Source: Flavobacterium nackdongense (GTDB lineage: Bacteria; Bacteroidota; Bacteroidia; Flavobacteriales; Flavobacteriaceae). From it: DNA of 64,000 nt. The DNA is taken from assembly GCF_004355225.1 (NCBI RefSeq), contig NZ_CP037933.1, positions 3,348,001-3,412,000 of the forward strand, in the 5' to 3' direction. The notes under the pieces were generated by a model. That model saw only the letters and a list, made by a program, of their open reading frames with translations. It had not been told where the DNA came from and made no database searches. The translations under genes were made by a program, and so were the position numbers. The number at the start of each line of letters is the position of its first letter. Positions within the stretch are counted from its first letter, which is position 1. Below, in pieces: positions 1 to 8,398 of this stretch.

Positions 1-1
1 A

Positions 2-112
2 CGTTTTGAATTATGGTCTGACAATAGTTGGATACATTGGGAATTTCTTGGAGAAGATTTATCGGTAGAAGGTTTTTTTAAATTTAGAAAAGAATTACAA
101 TCCTCGAATTAA
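2..112 (+). CDS. DUF2442-like protein, C-terminal fragment
   Basis: An open frame enters from the left edge and ends at TAA, giving 36 residues. The stretch IHWEFLGEDLSVEGF resembles the end of DUF2442 proteins, small domains often found next to DUF4160 proteins and suspected of belonging to toxin-antitoxin pairs. The start and any partner lie outside the window. The stop abuts the stop of the convergent glycosyltransferase gene with no spacer. The family call rests on a short motif only. Confidence 0.55.
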   Translation, partial: RFELWSDNSWIHWEFLGEDLSVEGFFKFRKELQSSN

Positions 113-961
113 TTAAAACAGTTTCGCCTTCATTTTTTTCAAACGGTAGTTTCTAATAAATTTGGCTTGTTCGGCGTTGACTAACATTGGTTTTTTGGCC
201 CATTTCGCTTTCCAAAAACCTTGAATGTAGTCCAAAAATAGCACTGGTTTTTTCTTCATCATCGCCAATTTTGCAGATGCAATTGAGGTGATCCAAAATC
301 CATAGCCAAGGCTGTAAAAAGCTTCGCCTTGTTTGTAACGTGCCGTTTTGTTGTAATTGGCACCCGTTGGTTTCAGGTGTTTCACGTGCAAACTTTCGTC
401 CGTAACCACTTTCCAGTTGTAGTATTTACAAAGTAATTCGTCGACAGTGTCCCAACCCATAGCTGGTTTTAATCCCCCAATTTGTTCAAAACATTCCTTT
501 CGATACGCTTTGAGAGCACCTCGAATATGGTCTTTGTCGGTTAGGTTTTCTAGAATCCACTCGCCATTTTTTTCGATGTAACAAAAGCCTCCTGCCATAC
601 CAATTTTTGAATCCGATTGGAAATGTTTGATGACTGTTTCGAAATAATTCGATGGAAAAATTAAATCGGCGTCTAATTTTACGATGATGTCATAATTGTC
701 ATCTAATGTTTCAAATCCTTTTTGGAACGCTTGAATAACCTTACTTCCCGGTAGATGAATGTTTTCAGATGTTTTGTTGACTAAAGAAATAAACGGATTT
801 TCTTTGGCGAATTCCAAAACTACTTCGGCGGTTTTATCTGTAGAATTATCGTTGACTACTACAATTTTTGATGGCAAAACTGTTTGCGAAATCAAAGATT
901 GCAAGGTCAACGGGATGAGTGCTTCTTCGTTATAAGATGGAATGACGATATAGTATTTCAT
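113..961 (-). CDS. Family 2 glycosyltransferase
   Basis: A 282-residue GT-A glycosyltransferase. It opens with a nucleotide-binding strand (YYIVIPSYNEE, residues 3-13), followed by VVNDNSTDKT (35-44) and a metal-binding DxD motif (DAD, 97-99). GWDTVDE (169-175) sits where GT2 enzymes carry their acceptor or catalytic acidic residues. No clear membrane anchor is visible, so it is probably cytoplasmic or membrane-associated. Family members transfer sugars from nucleotide-sugar donors to surface polysaccharide, lipid or protein acceptors; the acceptor here cannot be predicted. It lies downstream of a methyltransferase-like gene on the same strand, separated by about 90 bases that include a dispersed repeat. 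Confidence 0.85.
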   Translation of the reverse strand: MKYYIVIPSYNEEALIPLTLQSLISQTVLPSKIVVVNDNSTDKTAEVVLEFAKENPFISLVNKTSENIHLPGSKVIQAFQKGFETLDDNYDIIVKLDADLIFPSNYFETVIKHFQSDSKIGMAGGFCYIEKNGEWILENLTDKDHIRGALKAYRKECFEQIGGLKPAMGWDTVDELLCKYYNWKVVTDESLHVKHLKPTGANYNKTARYKQGEAFYSLGYGFWITSIASAKLAMMKKKPVLFLDYIQGFWKAKWAKKPMLVNAEQAKFIRNYRLKKMKAKLF

Positions 962-981
962 TTTAAAATTCCAATTTTTAA

Positions 982-1021
982 AATTGCTACGCCAGTTCGC
1001 TGACGCTCGTGTCCAAATTCC
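982..1021. repeat. 40-bp dispersed repeat, copy A
   Basis: This 40-base segment contains GCCAGTTCGCTGACGCTCGT and matches the reverse complement of 20417-20456 at 38 of 40 positions. Both copies are flanked by AT-rich sequence containing AAATTCC or AAAATT words. It lies just upstream of the glycosyltransferase gene. It is much more GC-rich than the surrounding intergenic DNA. Confidence 0.85.
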
Positions 1022-1054
1022 AACTGATACTAATGAAATTTTGGAATTTGGGAT

Positions 1055-1585
1055 TTATTTTTTGGGATTTTTAATTGCGTAAACAATATAGTATCTCGGC
1101 GTGAAATAGCGCAATAGGGGACGAAAACCAATTTTTTTCACAGGATGCGTAAATTTCTCTCTGTCGATGATTTTCCAGCCTGTTTTTTCCAAAAGCCAAT
1201 CCAATTGCCAATCTTCGAATTCGTGATAATGTCTGTCCCACATATCGGTTTTGCTGCGATAGGCTGGGGAAAACCACAAACGCAATGGAATTGAAATGAG
1301 TAATTTATCGCATTTTACGTTTTCTAAGACAGTGTAAGGATTCAATAAATGTTCAAAGATCTCGAAAGCAGTAAAAACAGTATAATTTTCGTTTTGTAAT
1401 GCAGTTTGATTGTTATCAATGTCTTCGCCTGTAGTGTTTTTTACAGAGTATCCGTTGTCGACCATTATTTTTGAAAAAGGATTTGGAACCCCTAAATCGA
1501 AGATGGTTTCAGTAGTGGAAATGTGTTTTTGTAAAAATTCTAAAGTGTGTTTGAATCTTTTATTAGGAAATGTTTTTTCGTACAT
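1055..1585 (-). CDS. SAM-dependent methyltransferase-like protein
   Basis: A 176-residue protein with a class I methyltransferase layout. A glycine-containing motif I region (IFDLGVPNPFSKI, residues 28-40) is followed by FTAFEIFEHL (71-80), as in UbiG/Methyltransf_11 proteins, then LLISIPLR (95-102). Motif I is divergent (DLGVPNPF rather than DxGxGxG), so SAM binding is inferred. An upstream in-frame ATG at 1639 is less likely, because it would translate the phased repeat at 1594-1662. ATG 1585 lies directly after that repeat. Neighbours are a FabH-like enzyme upstream and a GT2 enzyme downstream, which suggests a role in modifying a lipid or glycan. Confidence 0.7.
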   Translation of the reverse strand: MYEKTFPNKRFKHTLEFLQKHISTTETIFDLGVPNPFSKIMVDNGYSVKNTTGEDIDNNQTALQNENYTVFTAFEIFEHLLNPYTVLENVKCDKLLISIPLRLWFSPAYRSKTDMWDRHYHEFEDWQLDWLLEKTGWKIIDREKFTHPVKKIGFRPLLRYFTPRYYIVYAIKNPKK

Positions 1586-1593
1586 AAATTTTT

Positions 1594-1662
1594 GTTTGTT
1601 GTTGGTGGTTTGTGGTTTATAGTTCGATTTAAACAACAAACTATAAACGGCAAACCGCTAAC
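1594..1662. repeat. Heptad-phased inverted array (GTT arm / AAC arm)
   Basis: GTT occurs at 1594, 1601, 1608, 1615 and 1622, exactly every 7 bases. After a short spacer, AAC occurs at 1632, 1639, 1646, 1653 and 1660, again every 7. The inner parts (1607-1624 and 1639-1656) pair at 16 of 18 positions. The array fills the gap between the FabH-like gene and the methyltransferase-like gene. Related arrays are at 15024, 16398, 21874 and 25787. Confidence 0.85.
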
Positions 1663-1665
1663 TTT

Positions 1666-2724
1666 TTAATATCGATAAACAAAGGCATTGACATTCATTC
1701 CTGCGCCAACCGATGCAAAAATAACAATATCACCTTTGTTGATTTCGTGATTTTCTAATTTGCCTTGTAATATAAGATCATAAAGAGTTGGAACCGTCGC
1801 AACACTACTATTTCCTAAATCGTGAATACTCATTGGCATAATGTCCTTTGGAGGTGTTTTGCCATATAATTTGTAAAAACGATGAATAATAGCTTCGTCC
1901 ATTTTTTCGTTGGCTTGATGGATAAGGATTTTTTTCACTTCATCAATCGAAACACCGCTTTTGTCAAGACAACTTTTCATAGCGGCTGGGACATTGCTCA
2001 AAGCGAATTCATATATTTTACGTCCAAACATTTTGATGTATTTAATATCAGGATCTAAATCGGGATTGTACGATTTTCCGAAAAATAAATAGCCTGCTTC
2101 GTCAATTGCAAAGGTGGCGCTTTCGTAGGACAACATTCCTGCTTCGTCTTCGGAGGCTTCTATAATTGTCGCTCCGGCACCGTCTGAGTAGATCATAGAA
2201 TCTCTGTCGTGATCATCGACCACCCTCGAAAGGGTTTCAGCACCAATGACCAAACAACGTTTTGCCATACCCGAAAGAATAAAAGCATTGGCTTGAAGAA
2301 CTCCTTCTACCCAGCCCGGACATCCAAAAAGAATGTCGTAAGCCACGCATTTTGGATTCTTTATTTGCAATTTGTGTTTGACTCGGGTGGCCAAACTTGG
2401 AATGATATCCGATTGTATAGTTCCTGCTTTTACATCGCCGAAATTATGCGCAAAAATGATATAATCTATTGTTTCGGGATCGATACCAGCATTTGCAATA
2501 GCTTTTTCAGAAGCTAAAACCGCTAAGTCTGATGAGCATTGGTCTGGATTGGCATAGCGCCGTTGTTCGATACCTGTAATACCTTTAAATTTTCCGATCA
2601 CCACTTCATTAGGATATCCAAAAGGACTGCCGTCTTCATTCAAAAATGTGTGTTGGCCAAAATCAGCATTGGCAACTTTAAGTTCGGGAATATAACTCCC
2701 AACACCTGATATTTTAATTTTCAT
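1666..2724 (-). CDS. FabH-like 3-oxoacyl-ACP synthase III family protein
   Basis: A 352-residue thiolase-fold condensing enzyme of the ketoacyl synthase III type. The catalytic triad is visible: Cys135 in FGCPGWVEG, His269 in ILIHQANEKM and Asn305 in DLGNSSVAT. The length is slightly above the usual 310-330 residues of FabH because of an N-terminal insertion around residues 20-45. Such enzymes condense acyl-CoA or acyl thioesters with malonyl-ACP, either to start fatty acid synthesis or for a secondary acyl product. No other fatty-acid gene is nearby, so this may be a paralogue rather than the housekeeping fabH. It precedes the methyltransferase-like gene on the same strand. Confidence 0.88.
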   Translation of the reverse strand: MKIKISGVGSYIPELKVANADFGQHTFLNEDGSPFGYPNEVVIGKFKGITGIEQRRYANPDQCSSDLAVLASEKAIANAGIDPETIDYIIFAHNFGDVKAGTIQSDIIPSLATRVKHKLQIKNPKCVAYDILFGCPGWVEGVLQANAFILSGMAKRCLVIGAETLSRVVDDHDRDSMIYSDGAGATIIEASEDEAGMLSYESATFAIDEAGYLFFGKSYNPDLDPDIKYIKMFGRKIYEFALSNVPAAMKSCLDKSGVSIDEVKKILIHQANEKMDEAIIHRFYKLYGKTPPKDIMPMSIHDLGNSSVATVPTLYDLILQGKLENHEINKGDIVIFASVGAGMNVNAFVYRY

Positions 2725-2868
2725 TGGAAATAAATAAATAATAAGATGCTAAATTATAGATAAAAAATGAGAAATTCAGATAAAATATACTATGCGTGCA
2801 TATAATTATGAAATAATGCGAGTTTCTAACAAATATCGTACTATTTAGCATTAAAAAGCGTGAAAAAA

Positions 2869-3231
2869 TCACATTTTTATTTTCATTACGGTCGCGATGG
2901 ACAAGGCTCTCGTTTTCATGTTTTCGGCAGTTTGACCTGCAAAATTTTCATCTATGCTAGCATTGAAATAGTTCAGCCAAATGGTAAAATGTTCTTCAGA
3001 AAGTTTGGATTGTTGGTTGAGGTCGGTATGTAGTTTTAATACATTTTTGCGATAGCTGCCCTTGTCAAAAAGCATTTGTTCCCAAAAATCGACCAGTTCC
3101 CATAAATGCGGTTCCAAATCTATTTTGGCTACGTTGGTAAAAAGATAATTTATTCTATTGTCGGCAAGTAATTTCTTGTAGAATTCAGTCATCAATACGT
3201 GTAAATCTTCTCGGGATTGGATGTCGTTCAT
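2869..3231 (-). CDS. Group 3 truncated haemoglobin
   Basis: A 120-residue single-domain globin. The region FWEQMLFDKGSYRKN (residues 49-63) and LSEEHFTIWL (77-86) fit group III truncated haemoglobins; His81 is the likely proximal haem ligand. Proteins of this group bind oxygen or nitric oxide in the cytoplasm; their physiological role is poorly defined. The start codon lies about 50 bases after the gcvP stop, just beyond a strong terminator-like hairpin. Expression therefore needs read-through or its own promoter, and none matching TAnnTTTG is clear in the short gap. Confidence 0.85.
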   Translation of the reverse strand: MNDIQSREDLHVLMTEFYKKLLADNRINYLFTNVAKIDLEPHLWELVDFWEQMLFDKGSYRKNVLKLHTDLNQQSKLSEEHFTIWLNYFNASIDENFAGQTAENMKTRALSIATVMKIKM

Positions 3232-3241
3232 AATTTTATAT

Positions 3242-3270
3242 AAAAAAATGTCCCGATTTCTCGAGACATT
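3242..3270 (-). terminator. Rho-independent terminator of gcvP
   Basis: On the minus strand a 10-bp stem (AATGTCTCGA paired with TCGGGACATT, one G-T pair) is closed by a GAAA tetraloop and followed by seven T. It lies 12 bases after the gcvP stop codon and directly before the haemoglobin start. Confidence 0.85.
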
Positions 3271-3281
3271 TACTTGTTATT

Positions 3282-6131
3282 TTAGTTTTCCATATAGGCT
3301 TCAATTGGTGCGCAACTGCAAACCAAGTTTCGGTCTCCATAAGCATCATCGGCTCTACGAACGGTAGGCCAGAATTTATTTTCAGCAATATATTCCAGTG
3401 GGAAAGCCGCTTGCTCTCTGGTGTAGGGGAAATTCCATACATCAGCAGTTAACATCGCTAAAGTATGTGGTGAATTTTTTAAAACATTGTTTTTGTCTTC
3501 CAAAGTTGAAGCTTCAATTTCTTTTCTAATAGCAATCATAGCATCGCAAAAACGGTCTAATTCTTCTAGATTTTCGCTTTCTGTTGGTTCGATCATCAAA
3601 GTTCCAGCTACCGGAAATGATACCGTTGGTGCGTGAAAACCATAATCCATCAAACGTTTTGCAATATCGGTCACTTCGATTCCTTTTTGTTTGAAAGGGC
3701 GACATTCCAAAATCATTTCGTGAGCTGCACGGCCCATTTCTCCTGAATACAAGGTTTCGTAATGGCCGTTTAATTTTTCTTTGATATAATTGGCGTTCAA
3801 TATGGCGTACTCAGTAGATTCTTTTAAACCATCTGCGCCAAGCATTGAAATATAACCGTAGGAAATCAAACAAACCAAAGCAGAACCCCAAGGAGCTGCA
3901 GAAATTGCAGTGATCGCATTTTCGCCACCTGTTGGAATAACTGGATTCGTTGGTAAGAATGGTACTAAATGTTCCGCTACACAAATAGGCCCAACACCAG
4001 GTCCACCGCCACCGTGAGGAATGGCAAAGGTTTTATGTAAATTCAAATGACAAACATCAGCTCCAATAGTTGCTGGATTGGTCAATCCCACTTGTGCATT
4101 CATATTGGCACCATCCATATACACCTGTCCGCCGTTGTCGTGAATAATTTGTGTAATTTCACAGATGGCACTTTCAAAAACACCGTGGGTAGAAGGGTAA
4201 GTAATCATCAAACAAGACAAATCGGCTGCGTGTTCGATGGCTTTTTCACGTAAATCATCCACATCGATATTTCCATTTTCTAATGTTTTGGTAACCACAA
4301 CTTTCATACCTGCCATAGCGGCCGAAGCGGGATTGGTTCCGTGAGCCGATGAAGGGATAAGAGCCACATTTCTATGGTGATCGCCACGTGATTGGTGATA
4401 AGCACGAATGACCATAAGTCCCGCGTATTCGCCCTGCGCTCCAGAATTAGGTTGCAAAGTTGTTCCCGCAAAACCGGTAATTACGTTCAATTGTTCTTCT
4501 AATTTCGACAACATTTCCTGATATCCTTGTGCTTGATCTAAAGGGGCAAAAGGGTGAATGTTATTCCAATTGGCATTACTTAAAGGCAACATTTCGGCTG
4601 CAGCATTCAATTTCATCGTGCAAGAACCCAAAGAAATCATCGAATGATTTAAGGACAAATCCTTACGTTCCAATTTTTTGATATAACGCATCAAATCCGT
4701 TTCTGAATGATGTTTGTTGAAAACATCGTGCTGCAAAAAGGTAGACGTTCTCGCTAATTCCTCTGGAAAATGATGGACTTCTGATAAAATTTCAATAGTG
4801 GACGCTTGCTTTCCGTTTGCCGAAGCAAAAATTGATAGAATAGTATTGATGTCGGCAATACTTGTGGTCTCATTCAAAGAGATAGCAATTGTGTGTTCGT
4901 CGATGTAATAAAAATTGACTTGATTTTGCTCTGCAATTGCTTTTACTTTTTTAGCATCGGCTTTTACGGAGATAGTGTCGAAAAAAGCGGTATTGATTTG
5001 ATCGTAGCCTATTTTTTCTAATTCATTTGATAAAGTGGCTGCCAGTGAATGAACTTTATTGGCAATATATTTCAACCCTTTTGGACCGTGAAATACAGCG
5101 TACATTCCTGCCATAACTGACAATAAAACTTGGGCAGTACATATATTAGAAGTTGCTTTGTCACGTTTGATGTGTTGTTCTCTGGTTTGCAAAGCCATTC
5201 GAAGTGCACGATTTCCATCAGTATCTATAGTAACACCAATAATTCTGCCGGGCATACTTCTTTTGAATTCTTCTTTTGTAGCAAAATAGGCCGCGTGAGG
5301 CCCACCATAACCCAAAGGAATTCCAAATCGCTGCGTAGTTCCAACAACAACTGCTGCACCCATTTCGCCTGGTGGAGTTAGTGTTGCTAAGCTTAAAATA
5401 TCAGCCGCTACAGCTACTTTTATTTCGCTCTCATTGGCTTTAGCAATAAAAGCGGTGTAATCGTAAACTTGTCCAAATTTTCCGGGATATTGAAGAATAG
5501 CTCCGAAAAACTCAGCAGAAAAATCAAAAGTTTCGTGATTTCCAACAACCAATTCAACGCCAATTGGTGCAGAACGAGTTTCTAAAACGGACAAGGTTTG
5601 AGGGAATAGTTCTTCTGAGACAAAGAATTTATTGACGTTATTTTTCTTTTGGTCACGCGAACGAACGTCAAAAAGTAATGCCATGGCTTCGGCAGCTGCA
5701 GTTCCTTCGTCCAGTAAAGAGGCGTTGGCAATTTCCATTCCGGTCAATTCGATTACCATCGTTTGGAAATTCAAAATAGCTTCTAAACGACCTTGAGCAA
5801 TTTCTGCTTGGTAGGGTGTGTAAGCGGTGTACCAACCTGGATTTTCGAAAATATTTCTTTGAATTACCGCAGGAACAATCGCTTGATGGTATCCTAAACC
5901 GATGTAGGATTGAAATACTTTGTTTTTGCTTCCCAATTCAGCAATATGATTGGCATATTCGTATTCCGTCATTGCGGGGTTCAAAACAAGAGGAGCTTTT
6001 AGGCGAATATCATCTGGAAGTGTTTCATAAACAAGTCGTTCGATTGAGTCAACTCCAATGGTTTTAAGCATCTGTTGCAAGTCGGTTTCTCTAGGGCCAA
6101 TGTGTCTTAAAGCAAAAGCATCTGTTTTCAT
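3282..6131 (-). CDS. gcvP: Glycine dehydrogenase (decarboxylating), P-protein
   Basis: A 949-residue fused P-protein of the glycine cleavage system. It decarboxylates glycine with pyridoxal phosphate and passes the aminomethyl group to the lipoyl H-protein. The first half starts [15 protein letters not shown] and contains [12 protein letters not shown]. The second half contains the cofactor-binding segment [16 protein letters not shown] with Lys700. Length matches the family. An in-frame ATG 54 bases upstream would add an atypical tail, so the start at 6131 is preferred. The other gcv genes are not in this window, which is common in Bacteroidetes. Confidence 0.97.
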   Translation of the reverse strand: MKTDAFALRHIGPRETDLQQMLKTIGVDSIERLVYETLPDDIRLKAPLVLNPAMTEYEYANHIAELGSKNKVFQSYIGLGYHQAIVPAVIQRNIFENPGWYTAYTPYQAEIAQGRLEAILNFQTMVIELTGMEIANASLLDEGTAAAEAMALLFDVRSRDQKKNNVNKFFVSEELFPQTLSVLETRSAPIGVELVVGNHETFDFSAEFFGAILQYPGKFGQVYDYTAFIAKANESEIKVAVAADILSLATLTPPGEMGAAVVVGTTQRFGIPLGYGGPHAAYFATKEEFKRSMPGRIIGVTIDTDGNRALRMALQTREQHIKRDKATSNICTAQVLLSVMAGMYAVFHGPKGLKYIANKVHSLAATLSNELEKIGYDQINTAFFDTISVKADAKKVKAIAEQNQVNFYYIDEHTIAISLNETTSIADINTILSIFASANGKQASTIEILSEVHHFPEELARTSTFLQHDVFNKHHSETDLMRYIKKLERKDLSLNHSMISLGSCTMKLNAAAEMLPLSNANWNNIHPFAPLDQAQGYQEMLSKLEEQLNVITGFAGTTLQPNSGAQGEYAGLMVIRAYHQSRGDHHRNVALIPSSAHGTNPASAAMAGMKVVVTKTLENGNIDVDDLREKAIEHAADLSCLMITYPSTHGVFESAICEITQIIHDNGGQVYMDGANMNAQVGLTNPATIGADVCHLNLHKTFAIPHGGGGPGVGPICVAEHLVPFLPTNPVIPTGGENAITAISAAPWGSALVCLISYGYISMLGADGLKESTEYAILNANYIKEKLNGHYETLYSGEMGRAAHEMILECRPFKQKGIEVTDIAKRLMDYGFHAPTVSFPVAGTLMIEPTESENLEELDRFCDAMIAIRKEIEASTLEDKNNVLKNSPHTLAMLTADVWNFPYTREQAAFPLEYIAENKFWPTVRRADDAYGDRNLVCSCAPIEAYMEN

Positions 6132-6256
6132 GTAATAATAAATAGTGTTGTTTTTTTGAGCCGCAAATTTATGGATAATTATCAAAAAAACAGGTTGTCA
6201 AGCCATTGATTTTTAGGAATTTTTCAACTAAATTCAGGTCTTGTTAACAGTTTTAT

Positions 6257-6264
6257 TATTTTTG
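6257..6264 (+). promoter_or_regulatory. Candidate -7 box TATTTTTG, leaderless start
   Basis: TATTTTTG matches the Bacteroidetes -7 consensus TAnnTTTG. It ends only 4 bases before the ATG at 6269, so transcription would start at or next to the start codon. No good TTG box at the usual distance is visible. The same 14-base context (TTTTATTATTTTTG) precedes the gene at 19704. Confidence 0.5.
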
Positions 6265-6268
6265 TGGA

Positions 6269-7087
6269 ATGAAGATTTTCAGAAAAATATTCGATTTTTA
6301 TTTAGATGGTAGTATTCACGTGGCATTATCTTGTTTTTGTTTAGTTAGAATAAGCCAGTACCAGTTCAACATTTCTAAAGATTTTGTTATGGCGTATTTT
6401 GCTTTTTTTGGCACGATTGTCGGCTATAATTTTGTGAAATTTGTTGCCTTGTTTAGCGATAAACAGACTAAAATCCAATTGAAGTTAAAAGGAATTCTGG
6501 CATTGAGTATTTTATCTTTTTTAGGGGTTGGATTTTGTTTTTTTCAATTGCAAAAAAGTACTCAAATAATTGCTATTGTTTTTTTGATTTTCACTCTGTT
6601 GTACACACTTCCTTTTTTTCCAAATAGAAAAAATGCTCGCAACTGGGCGGGTGTGAAAATTTATATTGTTTCGTTGTGTTGGGTTGGAGTTACGCTAGTA
6701 TTACCTGCTTTGAATGCCAAAATCCCCGTTGCAATTGATTTCTTCGTGCAGTGTACGCAGCGATTTATCCTGATTTTTGTGTTAATCCTGATTTTTGAAA
6801 TCATCGATTTGGCCAAAGACGACCCTTATTTGCAAACTGTTCCCCAGCAAATAGGGTTGAAGCGAACAAAAATTCTGGGCTGTGGTTTATTGCTGATTTT
6901 TTGTGCTTTGGAAATTTTCATTCAAAGCAGCAATTTTCTCTCTATGTCATTGATCATTGCAATTGTGATTGCAATTGTGATTTTGCTTTTTTTGGCTTTC
7001 GCCAATGAAACGCGCTCTAAATATTATACTTCTTTTTGGGTAGAAAGTATTCCTATTTTGTGGTGTATTTTGCTTTTACTTCTTTAA
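6269..7087 (+). CDS. UbiA-like integral membrane protein (degenerate)
   Basis: A 272-residue protein made almost entirely of hydrophobic helices, about eight or nine segments. FEIIDLAKDDPYLQTVPQQIG (around residues 176-196) resembles the second Asp motif of UbiA prenyltransferases (DxxxD followed by TLP and G). The first motif, normally NDxxDxxxD after the second helix, is reduced to YNFVKFV. It may be a prenyltransferase relative that lost activity or binds a different substrate. It is divergent from gcvP and followed by the ATPase gene. The family call is moderate and the function unknown. Confidence 0.6.
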   Translation: MKIFRKIFDFYLDGSIHVALSCFCLVRISQYQFNISKDFVMAYFAFFGTIVGYNFVKFVALFSDKQTKIQLKLKGILALSILSFLGVGFCFFQLQKSTQIIAIVFLIFTLLYTLPFFPNRKNARNWAGVKIYIVSLCWVGVTLVLPALNAKIPVAIDFFVQCTQRFILIFVLILIFEIIDLAKDDPYLQTVPQQIGLKRTKILGCGLLLIFCALEIFIQSSNFLSMSLIIAIVIAIVILLFLAFANETRSKYYTSFWVESIPILWCILLLLL

Positions 7088-7099
7088 AAAATAGGACTA

Positions 7100-7214
7100 T
7101 TGGAGAATATATTCACTGTAAAATAGCTAATATTGGTGAATATGTTCACCAAATAACATATTAAATTGGTGAATATGTTCACCAAATACTATATTAAATC
7201 GGTGAATATAAAAT
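7100..7214. repeat. 33-bp-phased operator-like array
   Basis: Four copies begin at 7100, 7133, 7166 and 7199, exactly 33 bases apart. Copies two and three contain TTGGTGAATATGTTCACCAA, with perfect 8-base inverted arms around TATG. The first copy is degenerate and the last keeps only the left half. Thirty-three bases is close to three helical turns, so bound proteins would sit on one face of the DNA. The array ends directly upstream of the candidate -7 box at 7222. Confidence 0.9.
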
Positions 7215-7221
7215 AATTTTT

Positions 7222-7229
7222 TATATTTG
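7222..7229 (+). promoter_or_regulatory. Candidate -7 box TATATTTG of the ATPase gene
   Basis: TATATTTG fits TAnnTTTG and lies 15 bases before the ATG at 7245. The -33 region falls within the last copy of the 33-bp array, so a protein bound there would be placed to block RNA polymerase. Confidence 0.6.
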
Positions 7230-7244
7230 TGAAAATTTTACAAG

Positions 7245-8360
7245 ATGATTTCTAGAGATTTAACATCCAATTTAAAGAATAAATTACACAAAGGAAAAGT
7301 AATTGTTCTTATCGGACCGCGTCAAGTTGGCAAAACGACTTTGATAAATGCGCTATTAGCAAATACTTCTTTTTTATTTCTTGATGGCGACGACAATACC
7401 GTGTCCGAAACTTTATCCAATGCAAACACTGAGACCTTGAAAAGTATTATAGGAAATTATAAATATGTCTTTATTGACGAAGTGCAACGGATTCCAAATA
7501 TTGGATTAAAGTTGAAAATTATTGTAGATCAAATAAAGGATGTTCAAGTCATCGTAAGCGGTTCCTCTGCATTAGATATTATTAATCTTACCCAGGAGCC
7601 TTTGACTGGTCGCAAATTTGAATACCAATTGTTTCCTATTTCTTGGAATGAATTCGAAAATAATGTGGGCTACATCAAAGCACAGCAGCAACTTGAATTG
7701 CGTATGTTGTACGGTATGTATCCCGATGTTATCAATAATTTTGGCAATGAATACGAAATTCTTAAAAATTTGGTTTCTAGTTATTTGTATAAAGATATCT
7801 TGGCTTTGACAGGCATTCGAAAATCGGATATTTTAGAAAAAATTCTTCAGGCATTGGCGATGCAAATTGGGAATGAAGTGAGTTACAACGAAATTGCGCA
7901 ATTGGTGGGTGTCGATAAAAACACGGTTAACAATTACATTGATCTACTCGAAAAAAGTTTTGTGATTTTCAAGTTGAATAGTTTTAGTAAAAACCTTCGC
8001 AACGAGATTAAAGCCAACAAGAAAATTTACTTCTATGACAATGGCGTGCGAAATATGATTATTGGAAATTTTAATTCTTTGGAATTTCGTCAAGACAAAG
8101 GCGCTTTGTGGGAAAATTTTATAATTTCCGAGCGAATGAAAGCCTTGTCTTATACTCAAAGTTTAGCCAAGCCTTATTTTTGGCGCACTACGCAACAGCA
8201 AGAAATAGACTATATTGAAATTGAGGCGGATTCTGTTAACGCTTATGAATTCAAATGGTCTTCGACAAAAAAAGTAAAATTACCCAAGTCATTTCAAGAA
8301 GCTTATCAACCCAGTTTTTTAGTGGTGAACAAGGAGAATTTCAGGGAATTTTTGAAATAA
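7245..8360 (+). CDS. AAA ATPase with DUF4143 domain
   Basis: A 371-residue protein of the AAA_14/DUF4143 type. The Walker A motif GPRQVGKTT is at residues 24-32 and Walker B VFIDEVQ at 75-81; VIVSGSSALDI follows as a sensor segment. A winged-helix region (VSYNEIAQLVGVDKNTVNNYI) links the ATPase to a C-terminal domain with YFWRTTQQQEIDYIE, similar to a PD-(D/E)XK nuclease core. The family is widespread and mobile in Bacteroidetes, and its role is not established. The phased palindromes immediately upstream suggest autoregulation through the helix-turn-helix; this is inference. Confidence 0.88.
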   Translation: MISRDLTSNLKNKLHKGKVIVLIGPRQVGKTTLINALLANTSFLFLDGDDNTVSETLSNANTETLKSIIGNYKYVFIDEVQRIPNIGLKLKIIVDQIKDVQVIVSGSSALDIINLTQEPLTGRKFEYQLFPISWNEFENNVGYIKAQQQLELRMLYGMYPDVINNFGNEYEILKNLVSSYLYKDILALTGIRKSDILEKILQALAMQIGNEVSYNEIAQLVGVDKNTVNNYIDLLEKSFVIFKLNSFSKNLRNEIKANKKIYFYDNGVRNMIIGNFNSLEFRQDKGALWENFIISERMKALSYTQSLAKPYFWRTTQQQEIDYIEIEADSVNAYEFKWSSTKKVKLPKSFQEAYQPSFLVVNKENFREFLK

Positions 8361-8389
8361 AAAAACCGAAGCATTAGACTTCGGTTTTT
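8361..8389. terminator. Bidirectional terminator between convergent genes
   Basis: AAAAACCGAAG (8361-8371) and CTTCGGTTTTT (8379-8389) form a perfect 11-bp stem with a 7-base loop. The A and T runs give a U tract in both directions, serving the ATPase gene on the plus strand and the M3 peptidase gene on the minus strand. Confidence 0.9.
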
Positions 8390-8398
8390 AGGATATTT

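Noticed and set aside
6132-6185. Longer gcvP start
   Set aside because: The added residues IIIHKFAAQKNN are not like the family, and the internal ATG gives the usual length.
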